A stretch of 64,000 bases of DNA from positions 110,830-174,829 of the forward strand of contig CAYPHA010000003.1 of assembly GCA_964410215.1 (NCBI GenBank), written 5' to 3'. Source of the DNA: CAYPHA01 sp964410215. GTDB lineage: Bacteria; Calditrichota; Calditrichia; Calditrichales; CAYPHA01. Under the pieces are notes generated by a model. That model saw nothing but the letters and a program-made list of their open reading frames with translations. It made no database searches and had not been told where the DNA came from. The translations under genes and the position numbers were made by a program. This document shows positions 1 to 11,200 of the stretch, piece by piece (the first letter of the stretch is position 1; every line of letters begins with the position of its first letter).

Positions 1-3000
1 CACCAGCGATCCGCGTCCTTTGTCGAGCGGATACCGCTGCATGCACCAGTTAAGATAGTTGGTCAATCCCCTGTGGGTAACCAGGGTGCCCTTTGGTTTA
101 CCGGTGGAACCGGATGTGTAAATCATGTAGGCCAACTGTTCCGGATGGATACGTATACCGGGATTTCCGGTCGGAAAGGATTCGAATATTTCCGGTTCCT
201 TATCCATTGTAATTACATGCCGGTTATTTCCAGGAAGAACCGATTCAAGGGCCTGTTCCGTCAGCAGTAGTTTTACACCTGAATCATCGAGGATATAATT
301 AAAACGTTCCGCCGGCAGGGAAGGATCGAGGGGGACATAAGCTGCACCCGTCTTGAGGATACCCAGAATGGCAATGATCATATCCATGGAACGCCGGATG
401 TGCAAGCCAATCAGGACTTCCGGACCGGCACCATGACGGAGTAGGAATCCGGCCAGTTGGTTGGTCCGCGCATTCAGTGTTTTGTAAGAGATTGATGACG
501 ATATCGATTGAACGGCGATTCCATCAGGGTACTTCTGAACAGCCTGTTCGAAGTAATCGATAATCGATTTACTGAAATCATAGTCCCGTACAGGGGCATT
601 CCAGCTTGTTGTTATCTTTTTCTTTTCTTCCCGGGAAAGAAGGTCGATGGCGTTCACCGGCACGTCCGGGGCTTCAGTAACCTGCATCAGCAGGTTTTGA
701 AAATGATCGATGGCCCGGTCGATCGTCGAATCGTCGAAAAGGTCGGTGTTAAATTCAAAGGCGCCGCTCAGGTTGTCACCGTCTTCGATCATAAAGAGGG
801 TGAGATCGAACTTAGCCGTTTTACTGTGTGCTTCGAGAGGGGTTAATGTCAGACGGGATTTTGAGGTACGTAAATCGCTGCTGACATTCTGTATGACAAA
901 CATGACCTGGAACAGGGGTGAATGGCTCATATTACGTTCAGGTTGTACGGCATCGACGATCTTTTCAAAGGGCACATCCTGGTGCGCGTAGGCACCGAGT
1001 GCCGTTTCCCTGACTCTCAGGACCAGTTCTCTGAACGAAGGGTTTCCGGAAAGGTCTGTGCGTAATACGAGTGTGTTGACAAAAAAACCGATGATATTTT
1101 CGAGCTCTTCACGGTTTCTGTTGGCAACCGGGGAACCAACACTGATATCGTCCTGTAACGTATATCGGTATAACAGTGTCTGAAAGGCGGCCAGCAGGGT
1201 CATGAAAGCCGTAACACCCTCTTCATGAGAAAAGCGTATCAGACGTTTTGAAGTCTCATGTGATACTTTAAATGTCTTATAGGAACCGTTGAATGTCTGC
1301 ATAGCCGGACGCGGACGATCTGTCGGCAATTCCAGAGCGGGTGGTATACCGGCCAGTTGACGGCGCCAGTAATCCAGTTGTTTTTCCAGCACATCGCCTT
1401 TCAGCCAGTTTCGCTGCCAGTGGGCGAAGTCCGCATACTGCAGCGGCAATTCCGTAAGCGGCGATTCTTCTTCCCTTGAATAGAAATCGTATATGGCTGC
1501 CAGCTCGGTCATCATGATCTGGGTGGACCAGTTGTCTGAGACGATATGATGCATGACCATGATGACGGCATGATCCTGTTCAGCGAGACGAACAACATCA
1601 ATCCGGAAGAGGGGGAGAGAATCAAGTGAGATGGCCTGCAGTGAACGGTCGGCTGCAATCCTGCGCAGTTCTGTTTCCCGCTGATCCGTGTCCAGATCGC
1701 TGATATCGGTGACCGGTAGGGATATAGTAAATACGTTGTGGAATTTTTGCAGGGGTGTTCCGGCATTTTCGTGAAAGGTTGTACGCAGGGACTCGTGCCG
1801 GCGTATGATTTCGTTGATGCTGCGTTCCAGAATATGAATATCCAGCGGACCACCGATACGGTATGCTTCGGGAATATTGTAAAATGGGCTGTTTGGTTCC
1901 AGCCTGTCCAGGAACCAGAGACGTTGCTGAGCAAATGACAGGGGTATATCACGATCCCGCGGGACCGGTTTCATGGGGGGTGCTTCCGGCGCGGCATCCC
2001 GCATTTTGGCTTTTTCAACGGCTGTCGCGAGGCCGGCAATCGTTGGTGTTTCGAATACGGAACGCAATTGAATTTCTACCGAAAGAAACTTTTTTATGCG
2101 GGAGACCAATTGTGTGGCCAACAGCGAATGTCCGCCCAGATCGAAAAAATTATGATTCGAACCCACTTTATCTATGTTTAAAATGTCACTGCATATTTCG
2201 GCGATCGCCTCTTCTACCGGCGTTCTTGGTGCAACATATTCAGCCTGAAGTTCCTGCATGATGGTATCCCGGTCAGGTTTTGGCAGGGCCTTCCGGTCCA
2301 CCTTCCCATTGGGTGTAAGGGGCAGTTCGTCCAGTTCCATAAAGGCTGAAGGTACCATGTATTCGGGCAGATGATCGGCGAGATATGATTTCAGTTCACT
2401 GCTTTTAATTTCCGTACCGGTGCCGGTTACAAAATATCCGATCAGGCGTTTATCGCCCGGTGAATCCTCCCGGAGGCTGACGGCTGCAGCTTTAATATGC
2501 GGATGTTCCGAAAGGGCGGTCTCAATTTCACCGGGTTCAATTCTGAAACCGCGCAGTTTTACCTGGTGATCAGCCCTGCCCAGAAATTCAATATTTCCAT
2601 CTGCCAGGTAACGACCGACATCACCTGTTGCATATAGCCGTTCTCCCGGCTTTCCGGAAAACGGGTCAGGGATAAAACGCTCTGCCGTGAGGTCGGGACG
2701 GTTCAGGTAGCCTCTGGCAAGACCTTCGCCACCGACGAACAACTCGCCGCGAACACCGATGGGAACAGGCTGGTAATAAGCATCTAAAATGTAGATGGTC
2801 ATGTTGCCGAATGGCTTCCCGATAGGTACAAGCCGGTCATCAGACAGATCGAGTTCTCTGGATTCAAAATAGGAGCTGTCAATAGTGGCTTCCGTAAGGC
2901 CGAATGAATTGATAAGCCGGGTATCCGGCCCGGTATATTTCAAAAACTTCCTATATTCGCCGACATACCAGATATCGGAGCCGGCAACCAGATTACGGAA

Positions 3001-5241
3001 GAAATCCAGAGTCTGACCGGTTTCATCCAGGTATTGTATTAAATTTCGCAGAACCGCCGGTACAAATTCGGCAATATTGACCTTTTCTTTCCGCATCAGG
3101 CCATACAGATCCCCGGCCTGAAGCAGTAAGTCACGGCGTACCAGGACCAGTTTACCACCGGAGCAAAGCGCCCGGGTCCAGTCGCCGGCAAAAACATCAA
3201 AAGAGAAACTGGCCATTTGAAGGTGATTGCGGGCCATGGAACGCAATTCGTAGGCTTCTTCCCAGGTCAGGTAGGCATTGACAAGGCTGCCGTGCAGTAC
3301 CATGGTACCTTTGGATTTGCCGGTCGATCCGGATGTGTATATAAGATAGGCTATGTTTTCTGCCGTAACGGTTTGCGCCGGTGCTGTATCCGGTTTGATG
3401 GAAATGGCATTCCTGTCTTCGTCTATTACAATGACCTTGCCGTTATAATGGGTAATGCTGTTTTTAAGTGCTTTTTGTGTGATGAGTACCGGTACACGGG
3501 CATCTTCCAGCATATACTCCAACCGGTCTTGCGGATAGGTTGGATCAAGGGGGAGATAAGCGGCGTTGGCCTTCAGGACACCGAGCACCGCGACCATAAG
3601 ATCCAGAGATTTTTCAAGCAGAATACCCACTACGATTTCCGGAGCCGCACCTGATTCAGAGAGATAACGGGCCAGTTGGTTGGCTTTCCTGTTCAACTCT
3701 CCATAGGAAATATACTGATCGTTGCAGACCACGGCGACCGCTTCCGGTGTTTCCCGAACTCGTTCTTCGAATAACTGGTGAATACACAATGAGCGGTCTC
3801 TTGGGAACTGTGTGGCATTCCATTGCACGCAGATCATTTCATGTTCGGATGGGGAAAGGATGGGCAGCCGGCCCAGTTTCTGATCCGGATTATCCATAAT
3901 GGCAATCAGAAGATTTTTATAATGGCTCAAAAACTGTTTGATTGTTCTCTTATCAAAAAGGTCAGTATTATACTCAATCGCAATATCCAGACCTGAGGTA
4001 CCTTCGGCTACAGACATGGTCACATCAAATGTCGATGTACCCATATCCACATCGAGCATCTCCATACTCATATCCGCGACAGTACCCAGCCGGACCGGGG
4101 CATTCTGTAAGATGAACATCACCTGGAACAGCGGCGGATAGCTCATATCGCGGTCCGGCTGAAGCTGGTCGACCAGGTATTCAAAGGGTAAATCCTGGTT
4201 TTCGAATGCGTCGAGTGTTGTCGTTTTTACGGTCTGCAGAAAATCCCTGAAGCTGGTTTCACCGGAGAAAGTGGTCCGGAGTACAATCGTATTGATGAAC
4301 AGCCCGATCAGGCCTTCCAGTTCGCCACGTGTCCGGTTGGCGATTGGCGTACCTATGCAAATGTCCGGCTGTCCCGAATACCGGTAGAGCAGGGTTTTGA
4401 AAGCAGAAAGCAATCCCATGAAAAGCGTAGCGCCTTCCTGGCGGAGCAGCGTGTACAACCTGTCCGTTGTTTCCCTGTCCATCACTATGCTTTCTGACGA
4501 ACCCACATTGCTCTGGACCAGGGGTCTGGGACGATCCGTGGGCAATTCCAGGACAGGCGGATGCGCACCCAGATGCGTTTTCCAGAAGTCCAGTTGCTTC
4601 TGCAGCAGTTCACCCTGCAGGTATTCTTTCTGCCATTCACTGTAATCTGCGTATTGTATTGGTAATTCTTCCAGTGGGGAGGATTCACCTCTGGAAAATG
4701 TGCCGTACAGGGTGGTGATTTCGTTTATCAGAACACCCATCGACCAGCCGTCGGAAATGATATGGTGCATATTCAGAATGATAACGTGGTCGGTTTGATC
4801 CCGTTTTATAACGGTTATCCGGATGAGTGGTCCGGCAGCGAGATCAAACGGTCGCCGCGCTTCACGGGTAACCAGGTTTTTACATACCTGCTCTCCGGCA
4901 TGTTCTTCTTCGCTGCTGATATCAATGGTTTCAATGGGAATATATGCTTCCGGCGATATGACCTGCATCGGTTCACCATCAATGGCCGTAAACGTTGTTC
5001 TTAATGTTTCATGACGTTCCGTAATTGCTGTAATGACCTTCCGGAAGATATCGATGTTAAAAGCCCCTTTAAGGCGAAAGGCAGTAGGTATATTGTAATA
5101 GGGACTGTTCGGTTCGAACTGGTCCAGGAACCAGAGACGCCTCTGTCCAAAGGATGCCGGAAAAAGATAGACTTCTTCGCCGTTCGTCTCCGGATCGGGG
5201 GAATTGAGATATTCCGTATCTGTTACCGATGTTTCTTTCAT
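1..5241 (-). CDS. NRPS subunit 8 (C-A[Orn]-PCP-C-A...), 3' end outside window
   Basis: Nonribosomal peptide synthetase, open at the left edge; 1747 residues are visible. The start is ATG at 5241, 48 bases after the preceding synthetase. Order: C domain (HHIISDGW near residue 160); A domain (TSGSTGKSKG near 635); PCP (FFDLGGHSLLATQ near 1035); second C domain (HHIVSDNW near 1230, where Asn replaces the usual Gly); second A domain, cut just after its TSGSTGKPKG motif near residue 1710. The pocket residues of the first A domain read D-V-G-E-V-G-S-I-D plus the invariant Lys, one change from the ornithine code DVGEIGSIDK of gramicidin S/tyrocidine-type synthetases, so Orn is well supported. The second A domain is cut before its pocket, so its substrate is unknown. 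The N-terminus is acidic (about residues 3-25), while the C-terminal tail of the previous protein is basic, a plausible docking pair. No thioesterase is visible; it may lie further left. Confidence 0.93.
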   Translation of the reverse strand, partial: MKETSVTDTEYLNSPDPETNGEEVYLFPASFGQRRLWFLDQFEPNSPYYNIPTAFRLKGAFNIDIFRKVITAITERHETLRTTFTAIDGEPMQVISPEAYIPIETIDISSEEEHAGEQVCKNLVTREARRPFDLAAGPLIRITVIKRDQTDHVIILNMHHIISDGWSMGVLINEITTLYGTFSRGESSPLEELPIQYADYSEWQKEYLQGELLQKQLDFWKTHLGAHPPVLELPTDRPRPLVQSNVGSSESIVMDRETTDRLYTLLRQEGATLFMGLLSAFKTLLYRYSGQPDICIGTPIANRTRGELEGLIGLFINTIVLRTTFSGETSFRDFLQTVKTTTLDAFENQDLPFEYLVDQLQPDRDMSYPPLFQVMFILQNAPVRLGTVADMSMEMLDVDMGTSTFDVTMSVAEGTSGLDIAIEYNTDLFDKRTIKQFLSHYKNLLIAIMDNPDQKLGRLPILSPSEHEMICVQWNATQFPRDRSLCIHQLFEERVRETPEAVAVVCNDQYISYGELNRKANQLARYLSESGAAPEIVVGILLEKSLDLMVAVLGVLKANAAYLPLDPTYPQDRLEYMLEDARVPVLITQKALKNSITHYNGKVIVIDEDRNAISIKPDTAPAQTVTAENIAYLIYTSGSTGKSKGTMVLHGSLVNAYLTWEEAYELRSMARNHLQMASFSFDVFAGDWTRALCSGGKLVLVRRDLLLQAGDLYGLMRKEKVNIAEFVPAVLRNLIQYLDETGQTLDFFRNLVAGSDIWYVGEYRKFLKYTGPDTRLINSFGLTEATIDSSYFESRELDLSDDRLVPIGKPFGNMTIYILDAYYQPVPIGVRGELFVGGEGLARGYLNRPDLTAERFIPDPFSGKPGERLYATGDVGRYLADGNIEFLGRADHQVKLRGFRIEPGEIETALSEHPHIKAAAVSLREDSPGDKRLIGYFVTGTGTEIKSSELKSYLADHLPEYMVPSAFMELDELPLTPNGKVDRKALPKPDRDTIMQELQAEYVAPRTPVEEAIAEICSDILNIDKVGSNHNFFDLGGHSLLATQLVSRIKKFLSVEIQLRSVFETPTIAGLATAVEKAKMRDAAPEAPPMKPVPRDRDIPLSFAQQRLWFLDRLEPNSPFYNIPEAYRIGGPLDIHILERSINEIIRRHESLRTTFHENAGTPLQKFHNVFTISLPVTDISDLDTDQRETELRRIAADRSLQAISLDSLPLFRIDVVRLAEQDHAVIMVMHHIVSDNWSTQIMMTELAAIYDFYSREEESPLTELPLQYADFAHWQRNWLKGDVLEKQLDYWRRQLAGIPPALELPTDRPRPAMQTFNGSYKTFKVSHETSKRLIRFSHEEGVTAFMTLLAAFQTLLYRYTLQDDISVGSPVANRNREELENIIGFFVNTLVLRTDLSGNPSFRELVLRVRETALGAYAHQDVPFEKIVDAVQPERNMSHSPLFQVMFVIQNVSSDLRTSKSRLTLTPLEAHSKTAKFDLTLFMIEDGDNLSGAFEFNTDLFDDSTIDRAIDHFQNLLMQVTEAPDVPVNAIDLLSREEKKKITTSWNAPVRDYDFSKSIIDYFEQAVQKYPDGIAVQSISSSISYKTLNARTNQLAGFLLRHGAGPEVLIGLHIRRSMDMIIAILGILKTGAAYVPLDPSLPAERFNYILDDSGVKLLLTEQALESVLPGNNRHVITMDKEPEIFESFPTGNPGIRIHPEQLAYMIYTSGSTGKPKGTLVTHRGLTNYLNWCMQRYPLDKGRGSLV

Positions 5242-5289
5242 TCAAAAAACCACGTTATTGTTCGTAAGCGAATAGGGAACAGTTCCTTT

Positions 5290-8200
5290 TTATTCATTTA
5301 AGTCTGATCGTTTGATGGTTCGTGCCGATCGTGATACACGTTTAATCGAAGGAATTTCCTGTCTGGCAGCCGGTTCTTTTTCGGTCTTTCTTATTTCTTC
5401 GGCAATTTCTGCGGATGTCGGGTGTTCAAAAAGCGTGCGCAGAGGCAATTCGATGCCGAATTGCTCACGTATCCGGGAAGTGAATTGTGTCGCAAGAAGC
5501 GAATGTCCGCCCAATTCAAAAAAGTTATCGTGAATGCCCACCTTTTCAATATGTAATAAATCACCGACAATGCCCACAATTTTATCTTCATCGGGGTTAC
5601 GGGGTGCAACATACTCGGACTTCAGATCATCGCGGCTTAATTCAGGTTGCGGAAGCGCATGACGGTCCATTTTACCGCTTGGCGTTAGCGGGAACCGGTC
5701 CATGATTACGAAGGCCGAAGGTACCATATATTCCGGTAGTTCTTTCCTGAGGTGTTCCTTTAGTTGATCCGTTTCAGGCTTTTCTCCATCCCGCGGCACG
5801 AGATAAGCGATAAGCCGTTTGTCGCCGGCTTTGTATTCATGTGCGGTTACAAAAACATCGGCAATGTCGTTACGGCGGTCCAGGGTGGTCTCGATTTCAC
5901 CCAGTTCTATCCGGAAACCGCGTACTTTAACCTGCTGGTCGATGCGGCCCAGGAATTCTATATTTCCATCGGACAGAAAACGGACCAGATCGCCGCTGCG
6001 GTACAGCCTGCTGCCGGCTTCGTCACTGAAGGGATTGGGAATGAATTTTTCGGCTGTAAGCGCGGGCCGGTGCAGGTAACCTCTTGCCAGTCCCATCCCT
6101 TCAATGCACAGTTCTCCCGGTACACCAACCGGCACGGGTTGCAGATGCTTATCGAGAACATAGAGTTTGAAATTGGCAATGGGCGATCCTATCGGTGGGC
6201 CCTGCGCATAGCTGCCTTCACACAGATGCATGGACGCACACACGGTCGTTTCGGTGGGTCCGTAAGCATTGAAGAAATGGCGCTTTTTACCCCATTTTTC
6301 CACCAGTTCTCCCGAAACAGCTTCCCCGGCAGTGATGATGGTAGTTAAATCGGGAAGGTCGGTTTCAGGCAGCACGGCCAGCACCGAAGGCGGCAGTGTA
6401 ATGGTTGTAACTTTCTGTCCTGCCAGCAGTTTTACCATTTCGTTTCCTGCTGAAATCGTTTCGGATGAAGTCAGACATAGTGTGGATCCACTCAGCATGG
6501 CCATGGCAAATTCCCAGACCGCCGCGTCGAAACTGAGGGAGGAAAACTGCATGATGCGCTTTCCCGGACCTACTTTGAATGCCTTTATCTGGGCGGCTGC
6601 CAGGTTGCATAATCCACGATGGCGCAGCATCGTTCCCTTTGGTTTTCCCGTTGAGCCCGAAGTGTAAATCACATAAGCCAGGTTGTCAGGATCCATTTTT
6701 ATACCGGGATTCGTATCGCGTTCGCTTGAGATCGTATCCCATTGCGTATCCACCATGATCACGCGGGCGCTGTGGGCAGGTAAGCGTTTACTGATTACGT
6801 CGGAAGTCAGAAGGACCTCTAATCCGGAATCTTTGATCATATACTGAATGCGTTCATCCGGATAGGTCGGATCAATAGGTATGAAAGCGCCACCGGACTT
6901 GAGGGCGGCCATCAAGGCTACAATCATATCCGTTGATCGTTCCATGCACACGCCAATAAGCTTATCCGGTCCCAGACCCGCTTTCTTCAGAAAATGGGCC
7001 AGTTTGTTAGCTTTGCGGTTCAATTGATCATACGAAACGGCTTCTTCCCGTTCGTCAGCCTGTCGCTGATAGGTGAGTGCAGGTGCATCCGGCTGTTTTT
7101 CCGCATATTGTTCAAACCATTCATGAACACAGCGATTCGAGGGAAAATCCCATCGGGTTTCATTCCATTTTGTCAGAAGCACTTCTTTTTCATCCGTCTC
7201 CATCAGCGGAATCTTTGATACCGGTGTTTCCGTGTCAGCCGTCAGGTTTTCCAGCAGGGTGCGGAAATGCCTGAGCAGGTCCTGAACTGTTTCCGCTTTG
7301 AACAGATCGGTATTGTATTCCATGATTCCCATGATTCCATCCGTACCTTCAGTCATGGTGAGGGTCATGTCATAGTTTGTCGTTATCGTTTCCGCTTCCA
7401 ACGGTTCGATGGTCAGATCGGTCATTTCAACGGACTGGCCGGGCGGAATGTTCTGGTAAACGAAGGCAACCTGAAAGATGGGCGAATGACTCATATCCCG
7501 CGCCGGTTTTATTTCTTCAACCAGCTTTTCAAAGGGGAGATCCTGGTGGGCATAGGCACCAAGAGAAGTTTCGCGCACCTGCCGCAGCAGTTCTTCGAAG
7601 TTGGGATCTTCGTCAAACCGGGTTCGGAAGACCAGCGTATTCACGAAAAATCCGATAAGATTTTCAACCTGTGCATTAGTACGGTTGGCGATGGGTGAGC
7701 CTACCAGAATATCATCCTGACGGGTATAACGGTGCAAAAGCGTCTGAAAGACGGCCAACAGGGTCATAAAAGGTGTGACACCTTCACGCTGACTGACTGC
7801 TTTGACGGTGCCGGCCAGGCTCTCCGGAATCAACATTGTTTCAGCGGCGCCCCGGTATGATTGAACCGCAGGACGCGGAAAATCCGTCGGCATCTCCAAT
7901 AGCGGCGGACTGCCTGCCAGGTGCGTTTTCCAGTATGTCACCTGTTTTTCCAGAATCTCATCTTTCAGCCAGTTACGCTGCCAGGTGGCAAAATCGGCAT
8001 ACTGAATATCCAGTTCCGGTAATGCAATTTCATTGTCTTGCGAAAGGGCATCATATATAGCAGCAACTTCTCTGACGAGAATACCGACGGACCAGCCATC
8101 CGATATAATATGATGGAGTATAAATATGAGAATGTGTTCATTGTCGTCAATTCGGAGAATCCGTGTTGAGAAGAGGGGGCCCTGCGACAGGTTAAAAACA

Positions 8201-11200
8201 GTTCCGGTTTCTTCCCGAATGGCCTTATGAATGTGTTGTTCCTTCTCATCTGCATTCAGAGCGCTCAGATCTTCATAACCGGTTTGACCGTCCCAGGTAT
8301 CCGCGATCATCTGTACCGGTGTACCGCCTTCGTTCCTGAAGGTCGTTCGTAAGGATTCATGCCGCTCGATTACTTTAAAAAGACTCTGTTGCAGCAGGTC
8401 CGGGTTTAGCGGGCCTTTGATTTTGAGAACCGAAGGTATGTTGTATGACGTGCTGCCCGGTTCCAGTAAATCCAGAAACCACAGACGCTGCTGGGCGAAT
8501 GAAAGTGGAAGCGGTGTCTGTCTTGAAACCGGTTTGAGCGGTGGAACGGAAAGACCTTCATCCGACTGTTTCAGAGCGTTCAGCGCTGCAGCCATCCCGG
8601 CTACCGTCGGTGATTCAAACAGAGCCCGTAGCGGGATATCCGTCTCGAATGCGTCTTTAACCCGGGAAACAATCTGCGTGGCCAGCAGCGAGTGCCCGCC
8701 CAGATCAAAAAAATTAGCATGAATTCCCACTTTTTCAGCATGAAGCACATCACACCAGATTCCTGCCACTAACTCTTCTTCAGGTGTTCGGGGTGCAATG
8801 AAGGTGTCGAAAACCTGCATATCGGATTGATCCGGTTCTGGTAAGGCTTTCCGGTCGATTTTTCCGCTGGGATTGAGAGGGAGTTCTTCCATGAAGAGAA
8901 TAGCCGCAGGAATCATGAAGTCAGGAAGGTTGTCCTTCAGATAGTCCCGTATCCGGGCGTCATCCGGCTCCGCGTTTGAGGCCGGGAGAATATATGCAAC
9001 CAGTCGCTTATCACCCGGTGTGTCTTCACGCAGAATGACGGCGGCATTATCGATATCATCCCTGTCTTTAAGTAAGGCCTCTATCTCGCCCGGTTCGATC
9101 CGGAAACCTCTTAGCTTAACCTGGAAATCGATACGTCCGGCAAATTCGATGTTCCCATCCTGCAAAAATCGTCCCAGATCACCCGTGCGATACAATCGTG
9201 CGCCCGGTTTTTTGCTGAATGGATGCGGTACAAATCGTTCGGCTGTTATGGCAGGGCGGTTATGATAGCCCCGTGCCAGGGCCGGACCGCCGATATAGAT
9301 CTCGCCCGGGACGCCGACAGGAACGGGCTGCATACGCGCGTCAAGCAGATAAACCTGTGCATTTCCGACCGGTATGCCTATAGGTGCGCTGACCGAATCA
9401 TTTCGTATTTCCGTGATCTGATTCCAGGTTGTACCCACGGTTGCTTCCGTAGGGCCATAACCGTTGTGAAAGTGCAGCCGCTCTTTCCATCGTCTGGCCA
9501 GATCCCAGGTACAGGTGTCGCCCACGGAAACCAGCGTTTGCAGTGTTTTTACCTCTTTTTCCGGTATGAGCGTTATAAAAGAAGGAGGCAGCGTGGCATG
9601 GGTAATTCCCCGGAGATTCATAAAAGCCACCAGTTTATCAATCGAAAGCATATCGTCCCGGGGAATCATGTCGAGAGTTGCCCCGCTGAGAATACCCAGG
9701 AAAATCTCCGCAACGGATGCGTCGAAACTGAATGACGAGAATTGCAGAACGTGGGCATCCGTGCCGACTTCAAAATCTGCGATCATGTTTTCGATAAGCA
9801 GACATAAACCGTAATGGTGGAGCATAACCCCTTTGGGTGTTCCTGTTGAGCCGGAGGTATAGATGATATAGGCAAGATTTTCCGGTTCAACCGGCGTGTC
9901 CATGTTTAAAACTTCATTTTTTTCTATATCCTGTTTTTCTTCATCAATACACAGCAGGGGAAGGTCATAATCCATGAACAGTTGTTTATACGATGACGTG
10001 GTGATCATCATCGCGATACCGGAATCTTCCAGCATGTAGCTTATCCGGTCCTGAGGATAGGACGGATCAAAAGGCACATAGGCGAAGCCGGCTTTAAGAA
10101 CCCCTAAAACACTGATGATCATTTCTGCTGACCGGTCCAGGCATATGCCCAGGAGGGCTTCTTTTCCGGAGATTTTTCTACGCAGATGACGGGCAAGCTG
10201 ATTCGCCTGTTTATTCAGTGCACTATAGCTGAGCATGGTATCCTGATATGTAACAGCGATGGCATCAGGATGTCCGGAAGCTGTTTTTTCGAACCATTTA
10301 TGAACCACTTTTTGTGCGGTTTTTACGGTCCGGCGGTGGTTCCATTCCTTAATCAGGGTAGTGCGTTCACTTTCCGTGAGGATTTCCAGGGAATCGGGTG
10401 TATCGGCCGGATGGGTCACAAATCCGCTTAAAACCGATGCAAGGTGTGCCAGGCAGCGCTCGATAGCCTGCCCGGCAAAGCGCTCCGTTTCGTAAGCAAT
10501 TTCGATGGCAACCTGCGTTCCCGGAGAGGAAATCAGTGTAATGGGATAATTTGTCCGCTCGAAGGAACGGAAATCAGAAAAAGTGAGGATACCCTCATCT
10601 TTTGCCAGTGCTTCATCGACGGGATAGTTTTCGAATACGACAATACTGTTGAATAACGGAAGTGAGCGGGGAACGGCACTCCAGCCCTGAATATCGATGA
10701 GATGGCTGTATTCATACTGCCTTATTTCAGCCTGTTGTCTCTGAAGATCCTGCAGCCACTGAAGGCATGTCATGTTTTCCGGAATCCGGGTCCGGACAGG
10801 GAGCGTATTGATAAACAAACCGACCATCGCATCCGCTCCGGGAAGTTCCGCCGGCCGGCCGCTGACCGTCGCTCCGAATACGATATCTTTTTCACCGCTG
10901 TAACGGCTCAGTAAGAGGGCCCAGGCGCCCTGGATAAGGGTATTCATGGTCAACTGGTTCCGGCGTGAAAAAGTGTGTAATTGTTCCGAAAGGGTATTGT
11001 TTAATGCCATACGCTTCTTTGCGTACGCCGGCCTGACGACCTGAGCCGGTTTTGAGATGTTAAGCGGGGTGGGCGAGGAAAACCCCTTCATGCGTTCCTT
11101 CCAGAAATGTTCCGCTGCGTCCTGATCCTGTTCCTGGAGCCAGGCAATATAATCGCGGTATGGCCGTATCGGGGGCAATTGCGTTTCACGGTTATTTACA

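Noticed and set aside
5290..5560. Possible thioesterase at the end of subunit 7
   Set aside because: After PCP2 only about 60 residues remain, a basic tail with no GxSxG motif. The next NRPS gene follows, so the line does not end here.
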